Counted from the stretch's first letter, positions 19,156 through 28,576 are shown. The stretch is DNA of 64,000 nt from Nocardioides aquaticus (GCF_018459925.1 NZ_CP075371.1:3596001-3660000); one strand, 5' to 3'. Numbers and translations: made by a program. The notes: generated by a model from the sequence alone, not told the origin.

Positions 19156-20067
19156 TCAGACTTTGATGTATTTGCGGGTCAGCAGGAGTGTCGGCAGCAG
19201 CGTCAGGGCGGGCCCGAGCAGGGCCACCACCACCACCGCGAAACCCCACTCGCTCCAGCCCACCCACGGGATGAACGTCAGGTCCTGCGCGACCCCGTCG
19301 GTGATGCCGAACTTGAGGAAGCTGGCCAGCGCCCCGGCGGCCAGGCCGACCCCGATCACCGCCGTCACCAGTGCCTCCATCAGGAACGGCAGCGCGATGT
19401 AGAGCGTGGACGCGCCGACCAGGCGCATGATGCCGATCTCCTTGCGCCGCGCGAAGGCCGCCAGCCGGATCGTGTTGGCCACCAGCAGCAGCGCCGCGGC
19501 CACCAGGAGCGCCGCGGTCCCCCAGGCCGCGATGGTCAGGACGTCGATCGAGTCGAGGATCGGGCCCACCGAGTCGCGCAGGTCCTGGACCTGGGACACC
19601 CCGTCCAGGCCGGTCACCGCGCTGGTCACCCCGGCGAACTCGTTGGGGTCCTGCAGCGTGATCCGCACCGACTGGGCCATGTCGTCCTCGGTCAGCAGCG
19701 GGTTGGGGCCCGAGAAGGTCTCCTCGCCGTAGAGCTCCTTGACCTTCTCGAAGGCCTCCGCCTTGCTCTCCAGCTGGTAGTCGGAGACCTCGGGGTTCTC
19801 GGCGACCGTGGTCACGACCTGGTCGAGCTGCGGGTCGGTGACCTCGGACTGGCAGGCCGGGTTCTCGTCACCGTCGCGGCACAGGTAGACGGTGATCTGG
19901 AGCTGGTTGCCCCACTGCTCGGTCGCGCGGTCGGCCTGCTGGGCCAGCAGCGTCCCGAGCCCGACGAGGGTGAGCGAGACGAACAGGGTCAGCACGACGG
20001 CGATGTGCATCGAGACGTTGCGACGCAGCCCCTGACGGAGCTCGGTGAAGATGTAGCGCAGCTGCAT
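19156..20067 (-). CDS. ftsX: cell division ABC transporter permease FtsX
   Basis: 303 residues. An amphipathic N-terminus (LRYIFTELRQGLRRN) precedes transmembrane helix 1 (IAVVLTLFVSLTLVGLGTLL). A large extracellular loop follows (about 50-170), including a CRDGDENPAC Cys pair. Three C-terminal helices hold the FtsX core, with RRKEIGIMRLVGAS as the coupling segment. It transmits FtsE ATPase cycles to cell-wall hydrolases outside, and the M23 gene follows at once. Confidence 0.95.
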   Translation of the reverse strand: MQLRYIFTELRQGLRRNVSMHIAVVLTLFVSLTLVGLGTLLAQQADRATEQWGNQLQITVYLCRDGDENPACQSEVTDPQLDQVVTTVAENPEVSDYQLESKAEAFEKVKELYGEETFSGPNPLLTEDDMAQSVRITLQDPNEFAGVTSAVTGLDGVSQVQDLRDSVGPILDSIDVLTIAAWGTAALLVAAALLLVANTIRLAAFARRKEIGIMRLVGASTLYIALPFLMEALVTAVIGVGLAAGALASFLKFGITDGVAQDLTFIPWVGWSEWGFAVVVVALLGPALTLLPTLLLTRKYIKV

Positions 20068-20133
20068 GAGGGGGGTGGCTCCTGGGTCTGGCGGGGGCGG
20101 TGCAGGGTCCGTCGCGGTACGGCCGGGGGCGGC

Positions 20134-20823
20134 TCAGCCCGCGGCGCCGTACCCGCCCTCGACCTGGTCGCGGACGAGGCGGCCGCCGTCGAGCTCGACG
20201 ACGCGCTTGCGCATGTGGTCGACCACGCCGGAGTCGTGGGTGGCCATCAGGACGGTGGTGCCGGTCTGGTTGATCCGTTCCAGCAGCTTCATGACCTCCA
20301 CCGAGCTGGTGGGGTCGAGGTTGCCGGTGGGCTCGTCGGCGATCAGGATCATCGGTCGGTTGACGAAGGCCCGGGCGATCGCCACCCGCTGCTGCTCACC
20401 GCCGGAGAGCTCGTCGGGCAGCCGGTCGCCCTTGCCGGACAGCCCGACCAGCTCGAGGGTCTCCGGGACGACCTGACGGATCTCGCTGCGCGACTTGCCG
20501 ATCACCTGGAGGGCGAAGGCGACGTTCTCGGAGACGTTCTTGTTCTGCAGCAGGCGGAAGTCCTGGAAGACCGTCCCGATCTGGCGGCGCAGCCGCGGGA
20601 CCTTCCAGCCGGCGAGGCGGTTGATCTCCTTGCCGGCGACGTAGACGCGACCCGACGTGGGCCGGGCCTCGCGCAGCACCAGGCGCAGCGCGGTGGACTT
20701 CCCGGAGCCCGAGGCGCCGACCAGGAAGACGAACTCGCCCTTCTCGATGTCGACGGTGACCCCGTCGAGGGCAGGCGCTCCCGGGCCGGGGTAGGTCTTG
20801 GTGACCTTCTCGAATCGAATCAC
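20134..20823 (-). CDS. ftsE: cell division ATP-binding protein FtsE
   Basis: 229 residues, GTG 20823. [13 protein letters not shown] opens the ABC fold. Walker A is GASGSGKST, the Q-loop lies at VFQDFRLL, the signature is [15 protein letters not shown], Walker B is [12 protein letters not shown] and the H-loop is MATHDSGVV. It pairs with FtsX 66 bp downstream. A TATATT box on the minus strand ends 8 nt before the start, so the transcript may be leaderless. Confidence 0.96.
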   Translation of the reverse strand: MIRFEKVTKTYPGPGAPALDGVTVDIEKGEFVFLVGASGSGKSTALRLVLREARPTSGRVYVAGKEINRLAGWKVPRLRRQIGTVFQDFRLLQNKNVSENVAFALQVIGKSRSEIRQVVPETLELVGLSGKGDRLPDELSGGEQQRVAIARAFVNRPMILIADEPTGNLDPTSSVEVMKLLERINQTGTTVLMATHDSGVVDHMRKRVVELDGGRLVRDQVEGGYGAAG

Positions 20824-20831
20824 GTGGACCG

Positions 20832-20837
20832 AATATA
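20832..20837 (-). promoter_or_regulatory. -10-like TATATT before ftsE
   Basis: Minus-strand TATATT lies 8 nt upstream of the GTG at 20823; no ribosome site fits between. Confidence 0.5.
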
Positions 20838-20895
20838 GGTGGTAGGACCAGTCCGGCGGGGAGCCTGGCCGCACGGTGCGGCCCCGGCCGACCCG

Positions 20896-20901
20896 TAGGC
20901 T
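20896..20901 (+). promoter_or_regulatory. -10-like TAGGCT before the 20909 gene
   Basis: TAGGCT ends 7 nt before the GTG at 20909, leaderless spacing; it supports that start over the GTG at 20876. Confidence 0.45.
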
Positions 20902-20908
20902 TCCGGCC

Positions 20909-21607
20909 GTGCTTCCCACCGACCCCGTCCGCCGCCGTCGCGCCGGCCTGGCGCTGGTCGGCGTCCTGGTGCTCGTCGTGGTGGTCGCCCTGGTCGGCCT
21001 CACCCTCGGCCGGGGCGGCGACGACGACGCGGGCGGCGGGTCCGGCGCCCCCTCCCCCACCGACACCGGCACGCCGCTGGAGGACGTCGACACGACCACG
21101 CTCGCGGTCGCCCGTGAACCGTTCTGCGAGGCCGTGGATCCGGCCTCGGTGCTGCGCGCGCTGGCGCTGACCACCGAGGACACCGACCGGGTGGACGCCG
21201 CCGCCTGGGAGAACGGTCAGCGGACCGCGCTCGAGCCCGGCCTGCGCGACATCGCCCACGAGCACGGCTGCTCCTGGCAGGGCCCCGGCGGCGTCCGGGC
21301 CCGGGCCTGGGTGTTCGTGCCGCCGACCACGGTCGCCGAGGCGCGCGCCCTGCGCTCCTCCACCGCCGGGGCCGACGGGTGCACGCCGGCGGCGGGCGCC
21401 CCGGCGTACGGGACCCCGACGGTGGCCGTCGACTGTCAAGACGGGCCCCGCCGGGAGCGGGTGCTGGCCGGGCTGTTCGGCGACGCCTGGCTCACCTGCA
21501 CCCTGGAGGCGCCGCGTGCCGGCGACGGGGCGCCGACCAGCGAGGAGCTCGCGGCGCGGGCCTCGACGTGGTGTGCGGCCGTGGCCGGGGCGGCGTCGGG
21601 CTCCTAG
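20909..21607 (+). CDS. membrane-anchored DUF3558-like protein
   Basis: 232 residues. The short basic N-terminus RRRRAG precedes one transmembrane helix ([20 protein letters not shown]). A Gly/Asp/Ser/Pro/Thr-rich linker and an extracellular domain follow. In that domain [29 protein letters not shown] and LTCTLEAP provide paired cysteines, as in DUF3558 secreted proteins. Function unknown. It lies antisense between prfB and ftsE, splitting an otherwise single-strand block. Confidence 0.65.
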   Translation: MLPTDPVRRRRAGLALVGVLVLVVVVALVGLTLGRGGDDDAGGGSGAPSPTDTGTPLEDVDTTTLAVAREPFCEAVDPASVLRALALTTEDTDRVDAAAWENGQRTALEPGLRDIAHEHGCSWQGPGGVRARAWVFVPPTTVAEARALRSSTAGADGCTPAAGAPAYGTPTVAVDCQDGPRRERVLAGLFGDAWLTCTLEAPRAGDGAPTSEELAARASTWCAAVAGAASGS

Positions 21608-21622
21608 GCGGCGAGCCGGGGA

Positions 21623-22738
21623 TCAGGCGTCGGCGACGACCGCGCCGCGGCGCCAGCGGATGCCGGCCTCGAGGAAGCCGTCGAGGTCGCCGTCGAGGAC
21701 CTGGCTGGGGTTGCCGGCCTCGAAGCCCGTCCGCAGGTCCTTGACGACCTGGTACGGGTTCAGCACGTAGTTGCGCATCTGGTCGCCCCAGCTGGCCTGG
21801 GCGTCGCCGCGCATGCCGTCGAGGTGCGCCTTCTCCTCGGCCTTCTTGCGGGCCAGCAGCTTGGCCTTCAGCACCACCATGGCGCTGGCCTTGTTCTGCA
21901 GCTGGCTCTTCTCGTTCTGGCAGGACACGACGGTGCCGGTCGGCAGGTGCGTCAGGCGCACCGCGGAGTCGGTGGTGTTGACCGACTGCCCGCCGGGGCC
22001 GCCGGAGCGGTAGACGTCGACCCGGATCTCCTCGTCGGGCACGTCGATCTCGTCGGTCTGCTCGAGCACCGGCACCACCTCGACGGCGGCGAAGGAGGTC
22101 TGGCGGCGGCCCTGGTTGTCGAAGGGGCTGATCCGGACCAGGCGGTGGGTGCCGGCCTCGACCGAGAGCGTGCCGTAGGTGTACGGCGCGTGGACGGCGA
22201 AGGTGGCCGACTTGAGCCCGGCCTCCTCGGCGTAGGAGGTCTCGAAGACCTCGACGGGGTACTTGTGCTGCTCGGCCCAGCGCGTGTACATCCGCATCAG
22301 CATCTCGGCGAAGTCGGCGGCGTCCACCCCGCCCGCGCCGGAACGGATGGTCACCAGGGCCTCGCGGACGTCGTACTCGCCCGAGAGGAGCGTGCGGACC
22401 TCGAGGGACTCGACGGCGTCGCGGACCTTCGCGAGCTCGCGCTCGGCCTCGGCCATCGAGTCGGCGTCGCCCTCCTCCTGGCCGAGCTCGACGAGCGCGC
22501 CGAGGTCCTCGATCCGGGCGTTCAGCTCGTCGAAGCGGTCGACCTGACCCTGCAGGTGCGAGAGCTGACCGGTGACGCGGGTGGCGTTGGCCTGGTCGTC
22601 CCAGAGGTCGGGCGCGGCGACCTGCTCGCCGAGGTCGCGGATCTCGCGGCGCATCTCGTCGACGTCGAGCGCCTGCTCGATGGTCCGCATCGTCGCGGTG
22701 AGGGTCTTGAACGCAGAGTCGAAGTCGGGGCCAGCCAC
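21623..22738 (-). CDS. prfB: peptide chain release factor 2
   Basis: 371 residues. The RF2 codon-recognition tripeptide SPF is in [16 protein letters not shown]. The peptidyl-hydrolysis motif is [17 protein letters not shown]. It terminates translation at UGA and UAA. The frame is continuous, so the programmed +1 shift known from enterobacterial prfB is absent, as is usual in actinobacteria. Placement upstream of ftsE is the common actinobacterial order. Confidence 0.97.
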   Translation of the reverse strand: MAGPDFDSAFKTLTATMRTIEQALDVDEMRREIRDLGEQVAAPDLWDDQANATRVTGQLSHLQGQVDRFDELNARIEDLGALVELGQEEGDADSMAEAERELAKVRDAVESLEVRTLLSGEYDVREALVTIRSGAGGVDAADFAEMLMRMYTRWAEQHKYPVEVFETSYAEEAGLKSATFAVHAPYTYGTLSVEAGTHRLVRISPFDNQGRRQTSFAAVEVVPVLEQTDEIDVPDEEIRVDVYRSGGPGGQSVNTTDSAVRLTHLPTGTVVSCQNEKSQLQNKASAMVVLKAKLLARKKAEEKAHLDGMRGDAQASWGDQMRNYVLNPYQVVKDLRTGFEAGNPSQVLDGDLDGFLEAGIRWRRGAVVADA

Positions 22739-22746
22739 GTCAGGGG

Positions 22747-22752
22747 ACTCTA
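22747..22752 (-). promoter_or_regulatory. -10-like TAGAGT before prfB
   Basis: Minus-strand TAGAGT lies 8 nt before the GTG start at 22738. Confidence 0.4.
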
Positions 22753-22774
22753 CCCGCGAGGTCGGACGGGCCGG

Positions 22775-23878
22775 TCAGCCGAGCAGACGGGCCAGCCGGC
22801 GGGCGGGGTTGAGGCCGGTGGCTGCACTCGCGCGCACCACGGCGGGCACCGGCAGGGACAGCCCGGTGAGCTTCTCGACCAGCAGCCGACGGTCGGTCCA
22901 GGCGGCGTCGCCGTCCAGGAGCGCCTCGGCGGGGCGACCGCCGCTGCCGGGGTGGTCGGGGTGCAGCGACTGCTCGACCGCGACGGCCAGCGGCGTCTGG
23001 GCGGTGGGCAGCACCCAGTGCCGGTCGGGGGCGCAGACCATGTCGTGGCGCAGGCTCTCCACCAGCGAGGCGACCGTGGACGCCGGTGCGGTGAGCAGCA
23101 GCGGGGCCGCCCGCGCCACCAGCGCGGTGGGGACCAGGGGGATGCGCAGGCGGACGCGGAAGAGCCCCGCCGCGGCGCAGAACATGGCGAGGAAGTCGGT
23201 GTAGCGCAGGATGTCGGGCCCGCCGACGTCGACGGAACCCTCGACGTCGTCGTGCTCGAGGGCGTGGACCAGCATGGTGAGGGTGTCGCTGACCGCGATC
23301 GGCTGGACCTGGTGGTCCAGCCAGGTCGGGACGGGCTGCACGAGCAGCAGCGAGGAGACCTGGCGGATGATCTCGAACGACGTCGACCCGGCCCCGACGA
23401 CGACGCCGGCGCGCATCGACAGCGTCGAGCAGGACGCCTGGTCGAGGATCTCCTCGACCTCCAGGCGCGAGGACAGGTGGGCCGAGAGGTGGTCGCGGGC
23501 GACGTCGGGCACCAGGCCGGAGAGGTAGACGACCCGCTCCACGCCGGCCTCGTCGACGGCCTCGCGCATCGCGTGCGCGGCGACGCGGTCGCGGTCGGTG
23601 AAGTCGGGGCGGTCCAGGCCGTGCACGAGGTAGCAGACGGCGTCGACGCCCTGGACCGCCGCGCGCACGTCGGCCGGCTCGGTGGCCTGCATGACCCGCC
23701 ACTCGACGCGGTCCTCCCAGGGGAAGGCGCCCGGCTTGGGAGGTGAGGACGCGGTCGCGACCACGGTGTGGCCGCGGTCGAGCAGGGCCGGGACGAGGCG
23801 GGAGCCGACGTACCCCCGGGCGCCCGTCACCAGGATCGTGCGGGGCGTCTCGGGCAGGGGGGTGGGGTTCTGGCTCAC
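22775..23878 (-). CDS. NAD(P)-binding epimerase-like protein
   Basis: 367 residues from GTG 23878. ILVTGARGYVGSRLVPALLDRGHTVVATAS is an extended-SDR cofactor loop (GxxGxxG). DAVCYLVHGLDRPDF, VVYLSGLVP and LSSRLEVEEIL follow, resembling the NmrA/YwnB-type atypical SDR group, which often lacks a catalytic Tyr-Lys pair. The C-terminal ~100 residues have no clear domain assignment. It may bind NADP(H) as a reductase or sensor. TACCGT stands 7 nt before the start. Confidence 0.78.
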   Translation of the reverse strand: MSQNPTPLPETPRTILVTGARGYVGSRLVPALLDRGHTVVATASSPPKPGAFPWEDRVEWRVMQATEPADVRAAVQGVDAVCYLVHGLDRPDFTDRDRVAAHAMREAVDEAGVERVVYLSGLVPDVARDHLSAHLSSRLEVEEILDQASCSTLSMRAGVVVGAGSTSFEIIRQVSSLLLVQPVPTWLDHQVQPIAVSDTLTMLVHALEHDDVEGSVDVGGPDILRYTDFLAMFCAAAGLFRVRLRIPLVPTALVARAAPLLLTAPASTVASLVESLRHDMVCAPDRHWVLPTAQTPLAVAVEQSLHPDHPGSGGRPAEALLDGDAAWTDRRLLVEKLTGLSLPVPAVVRASAATGLNPARRLARLLG

Positions 23879-23885
23879 GCTCGCG

Positions 23886-23891
23886 ACGGTA
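23886..23891 (-). promoter_or_regulatory. -10-like TACCGT before the 23878 gene
   Basis: Minus-strand TACCGT with a 7-nt gap to the GTG start. Confidence 0.4.
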
Positions 23892-23940
23892 GCCGTGGGA
23901 CGCGGCCCGGCCGGGTGGTCGGGCGCGCGTCGGGCGCGCG

Positions 23941-24408
23941 TCAGGCGCGGCGGCCGAAGACCTGCGCGGCGTACCAGCGCCCGTCGTCGCCCTTCGCCGC
24001 GGCGACGGCGACGCGGCGGTATGTCGGGCTCAGGATGTTGGCGCGGTGGCCCTCCGAGCCCATCCACCCGCGGACGACCGCACGACCGGAGGTGTAGCCG
24101 ACGGCGACGTTCTCCCCGACGGCGTTCATCCCGCAGTCGCCGATGATCGGCGCCATCTCCTGGTGGAACATCCGCTCCTGCCGGGCCATGTCGCGGGCGT
24201 GGGCGCGGGCCTTGCGCAGCAGGCATCGCTGACCGGTCAGGCGGGCGCGGTCGTGGTCGGCACGGGCGGCGTTGGTGGCCTGGACCGCGGTGCGGGCGTA
24301 CCGGTCGGCGGGTGCGGCGTCGGCGGCCGGGGCGGCGGTGAGCAGGCCGGCGGTGAGGGCCGTGGTCAGCGCGGAGGCGGCGAGGAGGGGGCGGAGGGTG
24401 GGGGGCAT
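23941..24408 (-). CDS. secreted CAP-domain (SCP/PR1-like) protein
   Basis: 155 residues. The signal peptide (LLAASALTTALTAGLLTAAPAADA) leads into a CAP domain: TNAARADHDRARL, LRKARAHARDMARQERMFHQ, VGENVAVGY and MGSEGHRANILSPTYRRVAVAAA. H-E-H-type residues line the putative cavity. Bacterial CAP proteins are extracellular and mostly of unknown role. TACCGT stands 6 nt upstream of the ATG. Confidence 0.85.
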   Translation of the reverse strand: MPPTLRPLLAASALTTALTAGLLTAAPAADAAPADRYARTAVQATNAARADHDRARLTGQRCLLRKARAHARDMARQERMFHQEMAPIIGDCGMNAVGENVAVGYTSGRAVVRGWMGSEGHRANILSPTYRRVAVAAAKGDDGRWYAAQVFGRRA

Positions 24409-24414
24409 GGGACG

Positions 24415-24420
24415 ACGGTA
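24415..24420 (-). promoter_or_regulatory. -10-like TACCGT before the CAP gene
   Basis: Minus-strand TACCGT with a 6-nt gap to the ATG at 24408. Confidence 0.4.
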
Positions 24421-24447
24421 GGACGACGGCCGGCCCGGCGGGGCAGA

Positions 24448-24909
24448 TCAGTCCTCCGGGTCGACCACGGCCGATCCCGTCGAGCCGACGGACGGGGCGG
24501 CGGGAGCGCCCGGGAAGTCGAGCGGCAGCTCGAGCGGGGCGCTGAGCCGGACCGTGACGGTGGTGGCGTCGACCGACACGTCGTAGGCCAGGCCCGGGTA
24601 GCGGCCGCGGGCTCCCACCTGGTCGAGATAGGCCCCCACCGCCTGCCGGGCCCGGTCGGCGGTGACCTCGAGGCTGCCCTCGACCGGCACGCCCTGGGTG
24701 TAGACCTCCTGGCCCTCGGCGGCCAGGTCGGCGCCCTGCAGCGCCGCCCCGTCGGCGAGCGTGTCCAGGCCCTGGCGCTGGACGTAAGCGGCGGTGGAGT
24801 CGACGGCGACGGCGACCACCAGCAGCAGGACGGCGGCGAAGCCGATCAGCATCACGGTGGTCGCGCCACGCTCGGTCCTTCCCCGGGTCGCGCCGGACCG
24901 GGGCCTCAC
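24448..24909 (-). CDS. TadG-like pilus-assembly/pseudopilin protein
   Basis: 153 residues from GTG 24909. ERGATTVMLIGFAAVLLLVVAVAVDSTAAYVQRQGLDTLADGAALQGA is the TadE/TadG-type N-terminus: a short basic leader, one membrane helix and the 'aDaAALaGA' segment. The rest is a beta-rich extracytoplasmic part. It is the last gene of the Tad locus and overlaps the previous one by 4 nt (GTGA), so it is translationally coupled. Confidence 0.75.
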   Translation of the reverse strand: MRPRSGATRGRTERGATTVMLIGFAAVLLLVVAVAVDSTAAYVQRQGLDTLADGAALQGADLAAEGQEVYTQGVPVEGSLEVTADRARQAVGAYLDQVGARGRYPGLAYDVSVDATTVTVRLSAPLELPLDFPGAPAAPSVGSTGSAVVDPED

Positions 24910-25355
24910 CCGACCTCCTGGAACTGCCCGACCGGGACGGTGTGGGTGGCGTCGAGGCCGAACGCCGGGCGGCCCGAGCCGAGCACGTCCGGCAGCAGCG
25001 GCAGCGCGACCTCGCTGGTCACGCGGACCGTGATCACCGAGGCGCCGGCGTGGCAGTCGCCGGGGTACGGCCGGCAGGTCACCGTCACCTCCAGCGGCGC
25101 CGCCGCCATGCCCTGGTCGGCCAGCGCCTGCCGGGCCGCGGCCCGGGCCCGCTCGGCGCCGCTCGCGTCGTCGGGCGCCAGGGCGTACGCCCGCCCCGCC
25201 GCCCGGGCGGCCGCCGACGTCCCGAACGCCCCGGCCTGCACCTCCCCGATCGACACCACCACCCACACCATCGGCAGCAGGAGCAGCGTGCCGAGCCAGA
25301 CCAGCTCGACCACCGCGCTCCCCCGGTCCCCGCCCCTCCTCCCGGTCGGGGTCAC
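24906..25355 (-). CDS. TadE-like pilus-assembly protein
   Basis: 149 residues, GTG 25355. GDRGSAVVELVWLGTLLLLPMVWVVVSIGEVQAGAFGTSAAARAAGRAYA is a TadE-family N-terminal leader plus helix. The glycine before SAVVE and the Glu at +5 fit a prepilin-peptidase site. A CRPYPGDC pair lies in the exported part. It overlaps both neighbouring genes by 4 nt. Confidence 0.78.
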   Translation of the reverse strand: MTPTGRRGGDRGSAVVELVWLGTLLLLPMVWVVVSIGEVQAGAFGTSAAARAAGRAYALAPDDASGAERARAAARQALADQGMAAAPLEVTVTCRPYPGDCHAGASVITVRVTSEVALPLLPDVLGSGRPAFGLDATHTVPVGQFQEVG

Positions 25356-25744
25356 GGCAGCTCCTCGACCGCGCGGCCGCTGACCGTCAGCCCGACGGAC
25401 GGCCCGAGCAGGCCCAGCGCCGGGACCTCGGCGCTGACCACGACCTCGACCCCGGGAGCGCCCCCGACGGTCGTCGGCCGGGCGCGGACGTCGCGGGCGT
25501 ACCGCGCGGCGAGCGCCCCGTCGATCTGGCGGCGGGTCAGCGCCACGCCGTCCGCGGGACCACGGTCGACGGTGGCGGCGTACCGGGCTCCCTCCGACGC
25601 GGCCGCGGCCAGGGTGTTGCGGACCAGCATCACCAGGGCCACCTGGACCACGCCGAGCACCATCGGCACCAGCACGACCAGCACCAGGACGAAGTCGACG
25701 ACGGCCGAGCCGCGCTCGCGCCCTCCCCGGCCCCGTCGCAGCAC
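25352..25744 (-). CDS. TadE family pseudopilin
   Basis: 130 residues, GTG 25744. ERGSAVVDFVLVLVVLVPMVLGVVQVALVMLVRNTLAAAASEGARYA matches the TadE domain (leader, single helix, then the 'aareGARyA' motif). It is probably a minor pseudopilin processed by a prepilin peptidase. It lies in the Tad gene order after the pilin-like gene. Confidence 0.8.
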   Translation of the reverse strand: MLRRGRGGRERGSAVVDFVLVLVVLVPMVLGVVQVALVMLVRNTLAAAASEGARYAATVDRGPADGVALTRRQIDGALAARYARDVRARPTTVGGAPGVEVVVSAEVPALGLLGPSVGLTVSGRAVEELP

Positions 25745-25754
25745 CGGGGGGCTC

Positions 25755-25958
25755 CTACCGCACCGAGTTGAGCGCGTTGCGCAGCATCTCGGACAGCTCG
25801 GTGCGCAGCAGCGGGGTCAGCACGGCCACGACCCCGGCCGACATCACCGTGACCATCACCCACCCGGGCACGTCACCCCGCTCGTCGCGGCGCCGTGGGC
25901 GTCCCGGCGCCGCGAGCGCCAGGTGGAGGCGGACCAGGAGCAGCAGGATCGGTGTCAT
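25755..25958 (-). CDS. small Flp-pilin-like / DUF4244-like protein
   Basis: 67 residues. After a hydrophobic then basic leader (GRPRRRDERG) comes DVPGWVMVTVMSAGVVAVLTPLLRTELSEMLRNALNSV, one membrane helix with an amphipathic tail. This is the size and layout of the small actinobacterial Flp/DUF4244 pilins, placed exactly between tadC and tadE as expected. The Glu normally found five residues after the cleavage site is not evident, so the match is partial. Confidence 0.6.
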   Translation of the reverse strand: MTPILLLLVRLHLALAAPGRPRRRDERGDVPGWVMVTVMSAGVVAVLTPLLRTELSEMLRNALNSVR

Positions 25959-25980
25959 CGGAGTTCTCTCTGGGTGGGGG

Positions 25981-26922
25981 TCAGGTGGTCAGGGACAGGC
26001 CGACGAAGCCCGGCCAGAACGCGAAGAGGATGGTCACGGGCAGCACGAGGAACACGACGGGCGCCATCATCAGGACCTCGCGGCGCGAGGCTGCCTCGAT
26101 CAGCTCGCGGCGCCCGGCCTCGCGGACGTCGGCGGCCTGGGCGTGCAGGACGTCGGCCAGCGGGGTGCCGCGCTCGACCGCGACGGCGACGCCCTGGGCG
26201 AAGCGCGCCACGAGCGGCAGCCCGCTGGAGGCGGCCATCCCGTCGAAGGCGACCCCGACGGGCTCGCCCGTGCGGACCGAGGCCAGCACCCGGGCCAGGT
26301 CGGCGGACAGCTCCCCTCCGCTGCGGCGCACGACCCGGTCCAGCGCGGCCACCGGGCCCTCGCCCGCGGCCACAGCCAGGGCGAGCAGCTCGGCCACGGT
26401 GGGGAACTCGGCCAGGATGCGGCGCTCGCGGGCCGCGACCTGGGCGCTCAGCCGGCGGTCGCGCAGCACCACGCCGCCGACGAACGCCGCCACGCAGAGC
26501 GTCACCAGGACCAGCGGATCGCCCCGCCCGGTGACGGTGACCAGCACGCCGTACGCCGCCGCGAGCGCGAACCCGGTCAGCCCCCAGAGGACCTGCTCGA
26601 CCCGGAAGTCGTGCACGCCGCGGTCCGACCCGCACCGCCGCAGCCGCCACTGCACCGACGACGAGCCGCCGAGGACCCGGTCGACGGTCCGTGCGGCCCG
26701 CCCCAGGACCGGCCCGAGCACACCGGTGACGACCGACGCCGGGTCGCCGCCGGCGCCGACCGGGAGACCGGCCGGTCGGCCCACCAGCGGGAGGTCCCGG
26801 ACGTACGGCAGGACGCGCACCGCGACCTGGGTACGGCGCAGGACCAGCACCCGCCCGAGGACCACGATGAGTCCGAGCCCCGCCCCGAGGCCGCAGACAG
26901 CGCCCCACACGGCCGGCGTCAT
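25981..26922 (-). CDS. tadC: Tad pilus inner-membrane protein, TadC type
   Basis: 313 residues, ATG 26922. Two N-terminal helices precede a cytoplasmic T2SSF domain: ERRILAEFPTVAELLALAVAAGEGPVAALDRVV, then ADVLHAQAADVREAGRRELIEAASRREVLMMAPVVFLVLPVTILFAFWP with the last helices. It forms the platform for pilus assembly with TadB. It overlaps the tadB stop by 4 nt. Confidence 0.88.
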   Translation of the reverse strand: MTPAVWGAVCGLGAGLGLIVVLGRVLVLRRTQVAVRVLPYVRDLPLVGRPAGLPVGAGGDPASVVTGVLGPVLGRAARTVDRVLGGSSSVQWRLRRCGSDRGVHDFRVEQVLWGLTGFALAAAYGVLVTVTGRGDPLVLVTLCVAAFVGGVVLRDRRLSAQVAARERRILAEFPTVAELLALAVAAGEGPVAALDRVVRRSGGELSADLARVLASVRTGEPVGVAFDGMAASSGLPLVARFAQGVAVAVERGTPLADVLHAQAADVREAGRRELIEAASRREVLMMAPVVFLVLPVTILFAFWPGFVGLSLTT

Positions 26923-27773
26923 GCCAGGATCCGCCGCTCGACCGGGAGGCGGCCGATCCGCATCATCACGCGGTAGGCCAGGACGCAGGTCACGGCGCCG
27001 CCGACCAGGATCACCACGCCGGCGGCCGAGGAGAAGCGCTGGATGACCTCCGGGCGACCGCTCATCAGGACCAGGACCGCCCACGGCGCCCCGACCGCGA
27101 GCCGCGCGCCGTTGACCGCCCACGACTGGCGCGACTCGAGCTCGGAACGGGTGCGCAGGTCGTCGCGGAGGTACCCGGACAGGTTGCGCAGCAGCCGGCC
27201 GAGCTCTCCCCCGCCGACCTCACGGGCGACGCGCAGGCCCTCGACGACACGGTCGCCGACCGGGTCGGCGAGGCGCTCCTTCAACCGGTCCAGGGACTCC
27301 CCGAACCGGCCGGTGACCTGGTAGTCCAGCGCGAACGCGTCGAAGGCCGGCCGCAGCGGCTCGGGTCCCCGGACGGCGAGCGCCCCCAGGGCGTCCGGCA
27401 GGGACAGCCCGGCGCGGACCGCGGAGGCCAGGTTGTCCACCGCCTCGGGCCACACCTCGGCGAAGTCGCGCTGGCGGCGCCGCCCGCGTCCGCTGACGAT
27501 CGCGACCGGCGCGTACGCGGCCATCCCCGCGAAGACGAGGGCGACCGGCAGGGTGCCGGTGACGGCCTGGACCACCAGGGCGACCACGGCCCCGGTCGCG
27601 ACGCAGAGGCCCACGAGGGACCGCGGCGACACCTCGGCGAGCCCGGCCCGGGAGAGCAGGACGGCCAGCCGCGACGTGCGCGCGACGGTGCGCCGCGGCC
27701 GGCGCGGGAGGAAGAAGGCCGACCACACCAGGGCGAGGCCGAGCCCGGTGCCGATCCCGAGCAGTGCTCCCAC
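26919..27773 (-). CDS. tadB: Tad pilus inner-membrane protein, TadB type
   Basis: 284 residues, GTG 27773. The T2SSF core runs RRQRDFAEVWPEAVDNLASAVRAGLSLPDALGAL, then DRVVEGLRVAREVGGGELGRLLRNLSGYLRDDLRTRSELESRQSWA, with flanking membrane helices. It partners with TadC and the TadA ATPase. Its start lies 33 bp past the end of the broken tadA gene. Confidence 0.88.
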   Translation of the reverse strand: MGALLGIGTGLGLALVWSAFFLPRRPRRTVARTSRLAVLLSRAGLAEVSPRSLVGLCVATGAVVALVVQAVTGTLPVALVFAGMAAYAPVAIVSGRGRRRQRDFAEVWPEAVDNLASAVRAGLSLPDALGALAVRGPEPLRPAFDAFALDYQVTGRFGESLDRLKERLADPVGDRVVEGLRVAREVGGGELGRLLRNLSGYLRDDLRTRSELESRQSWAVNGARLAVGAPWAVLVLMSGRPEVIQRFSSAAGVVILVGGAVTCVLAYRVMMRIGRLPVERRILA

Positions 27774-27806
27774 GTCCGCCCACCCCCTCCCCTGCCGCGG
27801 CCCGGC

Positions 27807-28576
27807 TCAACGCTCGGCCAGGAGCCGGTCGAGGTCGAGCCCGGCCCGCGCGAACAGCTCCGGGCGCGGCGGGCGCCCGTTGCCACGGCGCAGCTCGCCC
27901 CCTTCACGCGCGAACAAGGTCTCGGTCTCGATCACGTCGTTCTCGGCCCGCCCCGGCACGCCGACGACCTCGTTCACCCGGCGGACGCCCCGGGCGTCCA
28001 CGCCCAGATGGACGACGAGGTCGACCGACGACGCGACGGTGGGCACGACGAACCGGGCCGAGATGTTCTCCCCGGCCAGCAGCGGCAGGATGCACACCTT
28101 GACGAGGGCCTCCCGGGCGCTGTTGGCGTGGATGGTGCACATGCCCGGAAGGCCCGCGTTGAGCGCGAGCAGCAGGTCCAGGCACTCCTCGGAGCGGACC
28201 TCCCCCACGATGATCCGGGAGGGCCGCATCCGCAGCGCCTCCTTCACCAGGTCACGCAGCCGGATCTCGCCGGTGCCCTCGAGCCCGGACTGGCGGGTCT
28301 GCAGCGGCACCCAGTCGGGGTGCGGGAACCTGAGCTCGAACACCTCCTCGGCCGAGATCACCCGCTCGCCCCCGGGATCGCCGCGGCGAGGCAGTTGAGC
28401 AGGGTCGTCTTGCCTGCCTGGGTCCCCCCGGCGACCAGCACGTTCAGCCCGGCCCGCACGACGGCGTCGAGGAAGGCCGCCGCCTGCGGCGTCAGGCTGC
28501 CGAGCTCCACGAGGTCGGCGAGCCTGGTCGCGCGCAGCACGAACTTGCGGATGTTGACCGCAGTGACAAAAACCAC
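27807..28576 (-). pseudogene. tadA: tadA (CpaF-type secretion ATPase), 5'-truncated and frameshifted
   Basis: Homology starts abruptly at VNIRKFVLRATRLADLVELGSLTPQAAAFLD. Walker A follows (AGGTQAGKTTLLNCLAAA). The frame is then lost in a G5 tract near 28,366-28,372, where one extra G would restore IPGGERVISAEEVFEL. The C-terminal frame (27807-28361) holds the Asp-box/His region: TRQSGLEGTGEIRLRDLVKEALRMRPSRIIVGEVR and PGMCTIHANSAREALVK. The usual first ~150 residues are missing. The 5' break coincides with a 47-bp repeat and the accessory region. The Tad pilus is therefore probably not assembled from this locus. Confidence 0.88.
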
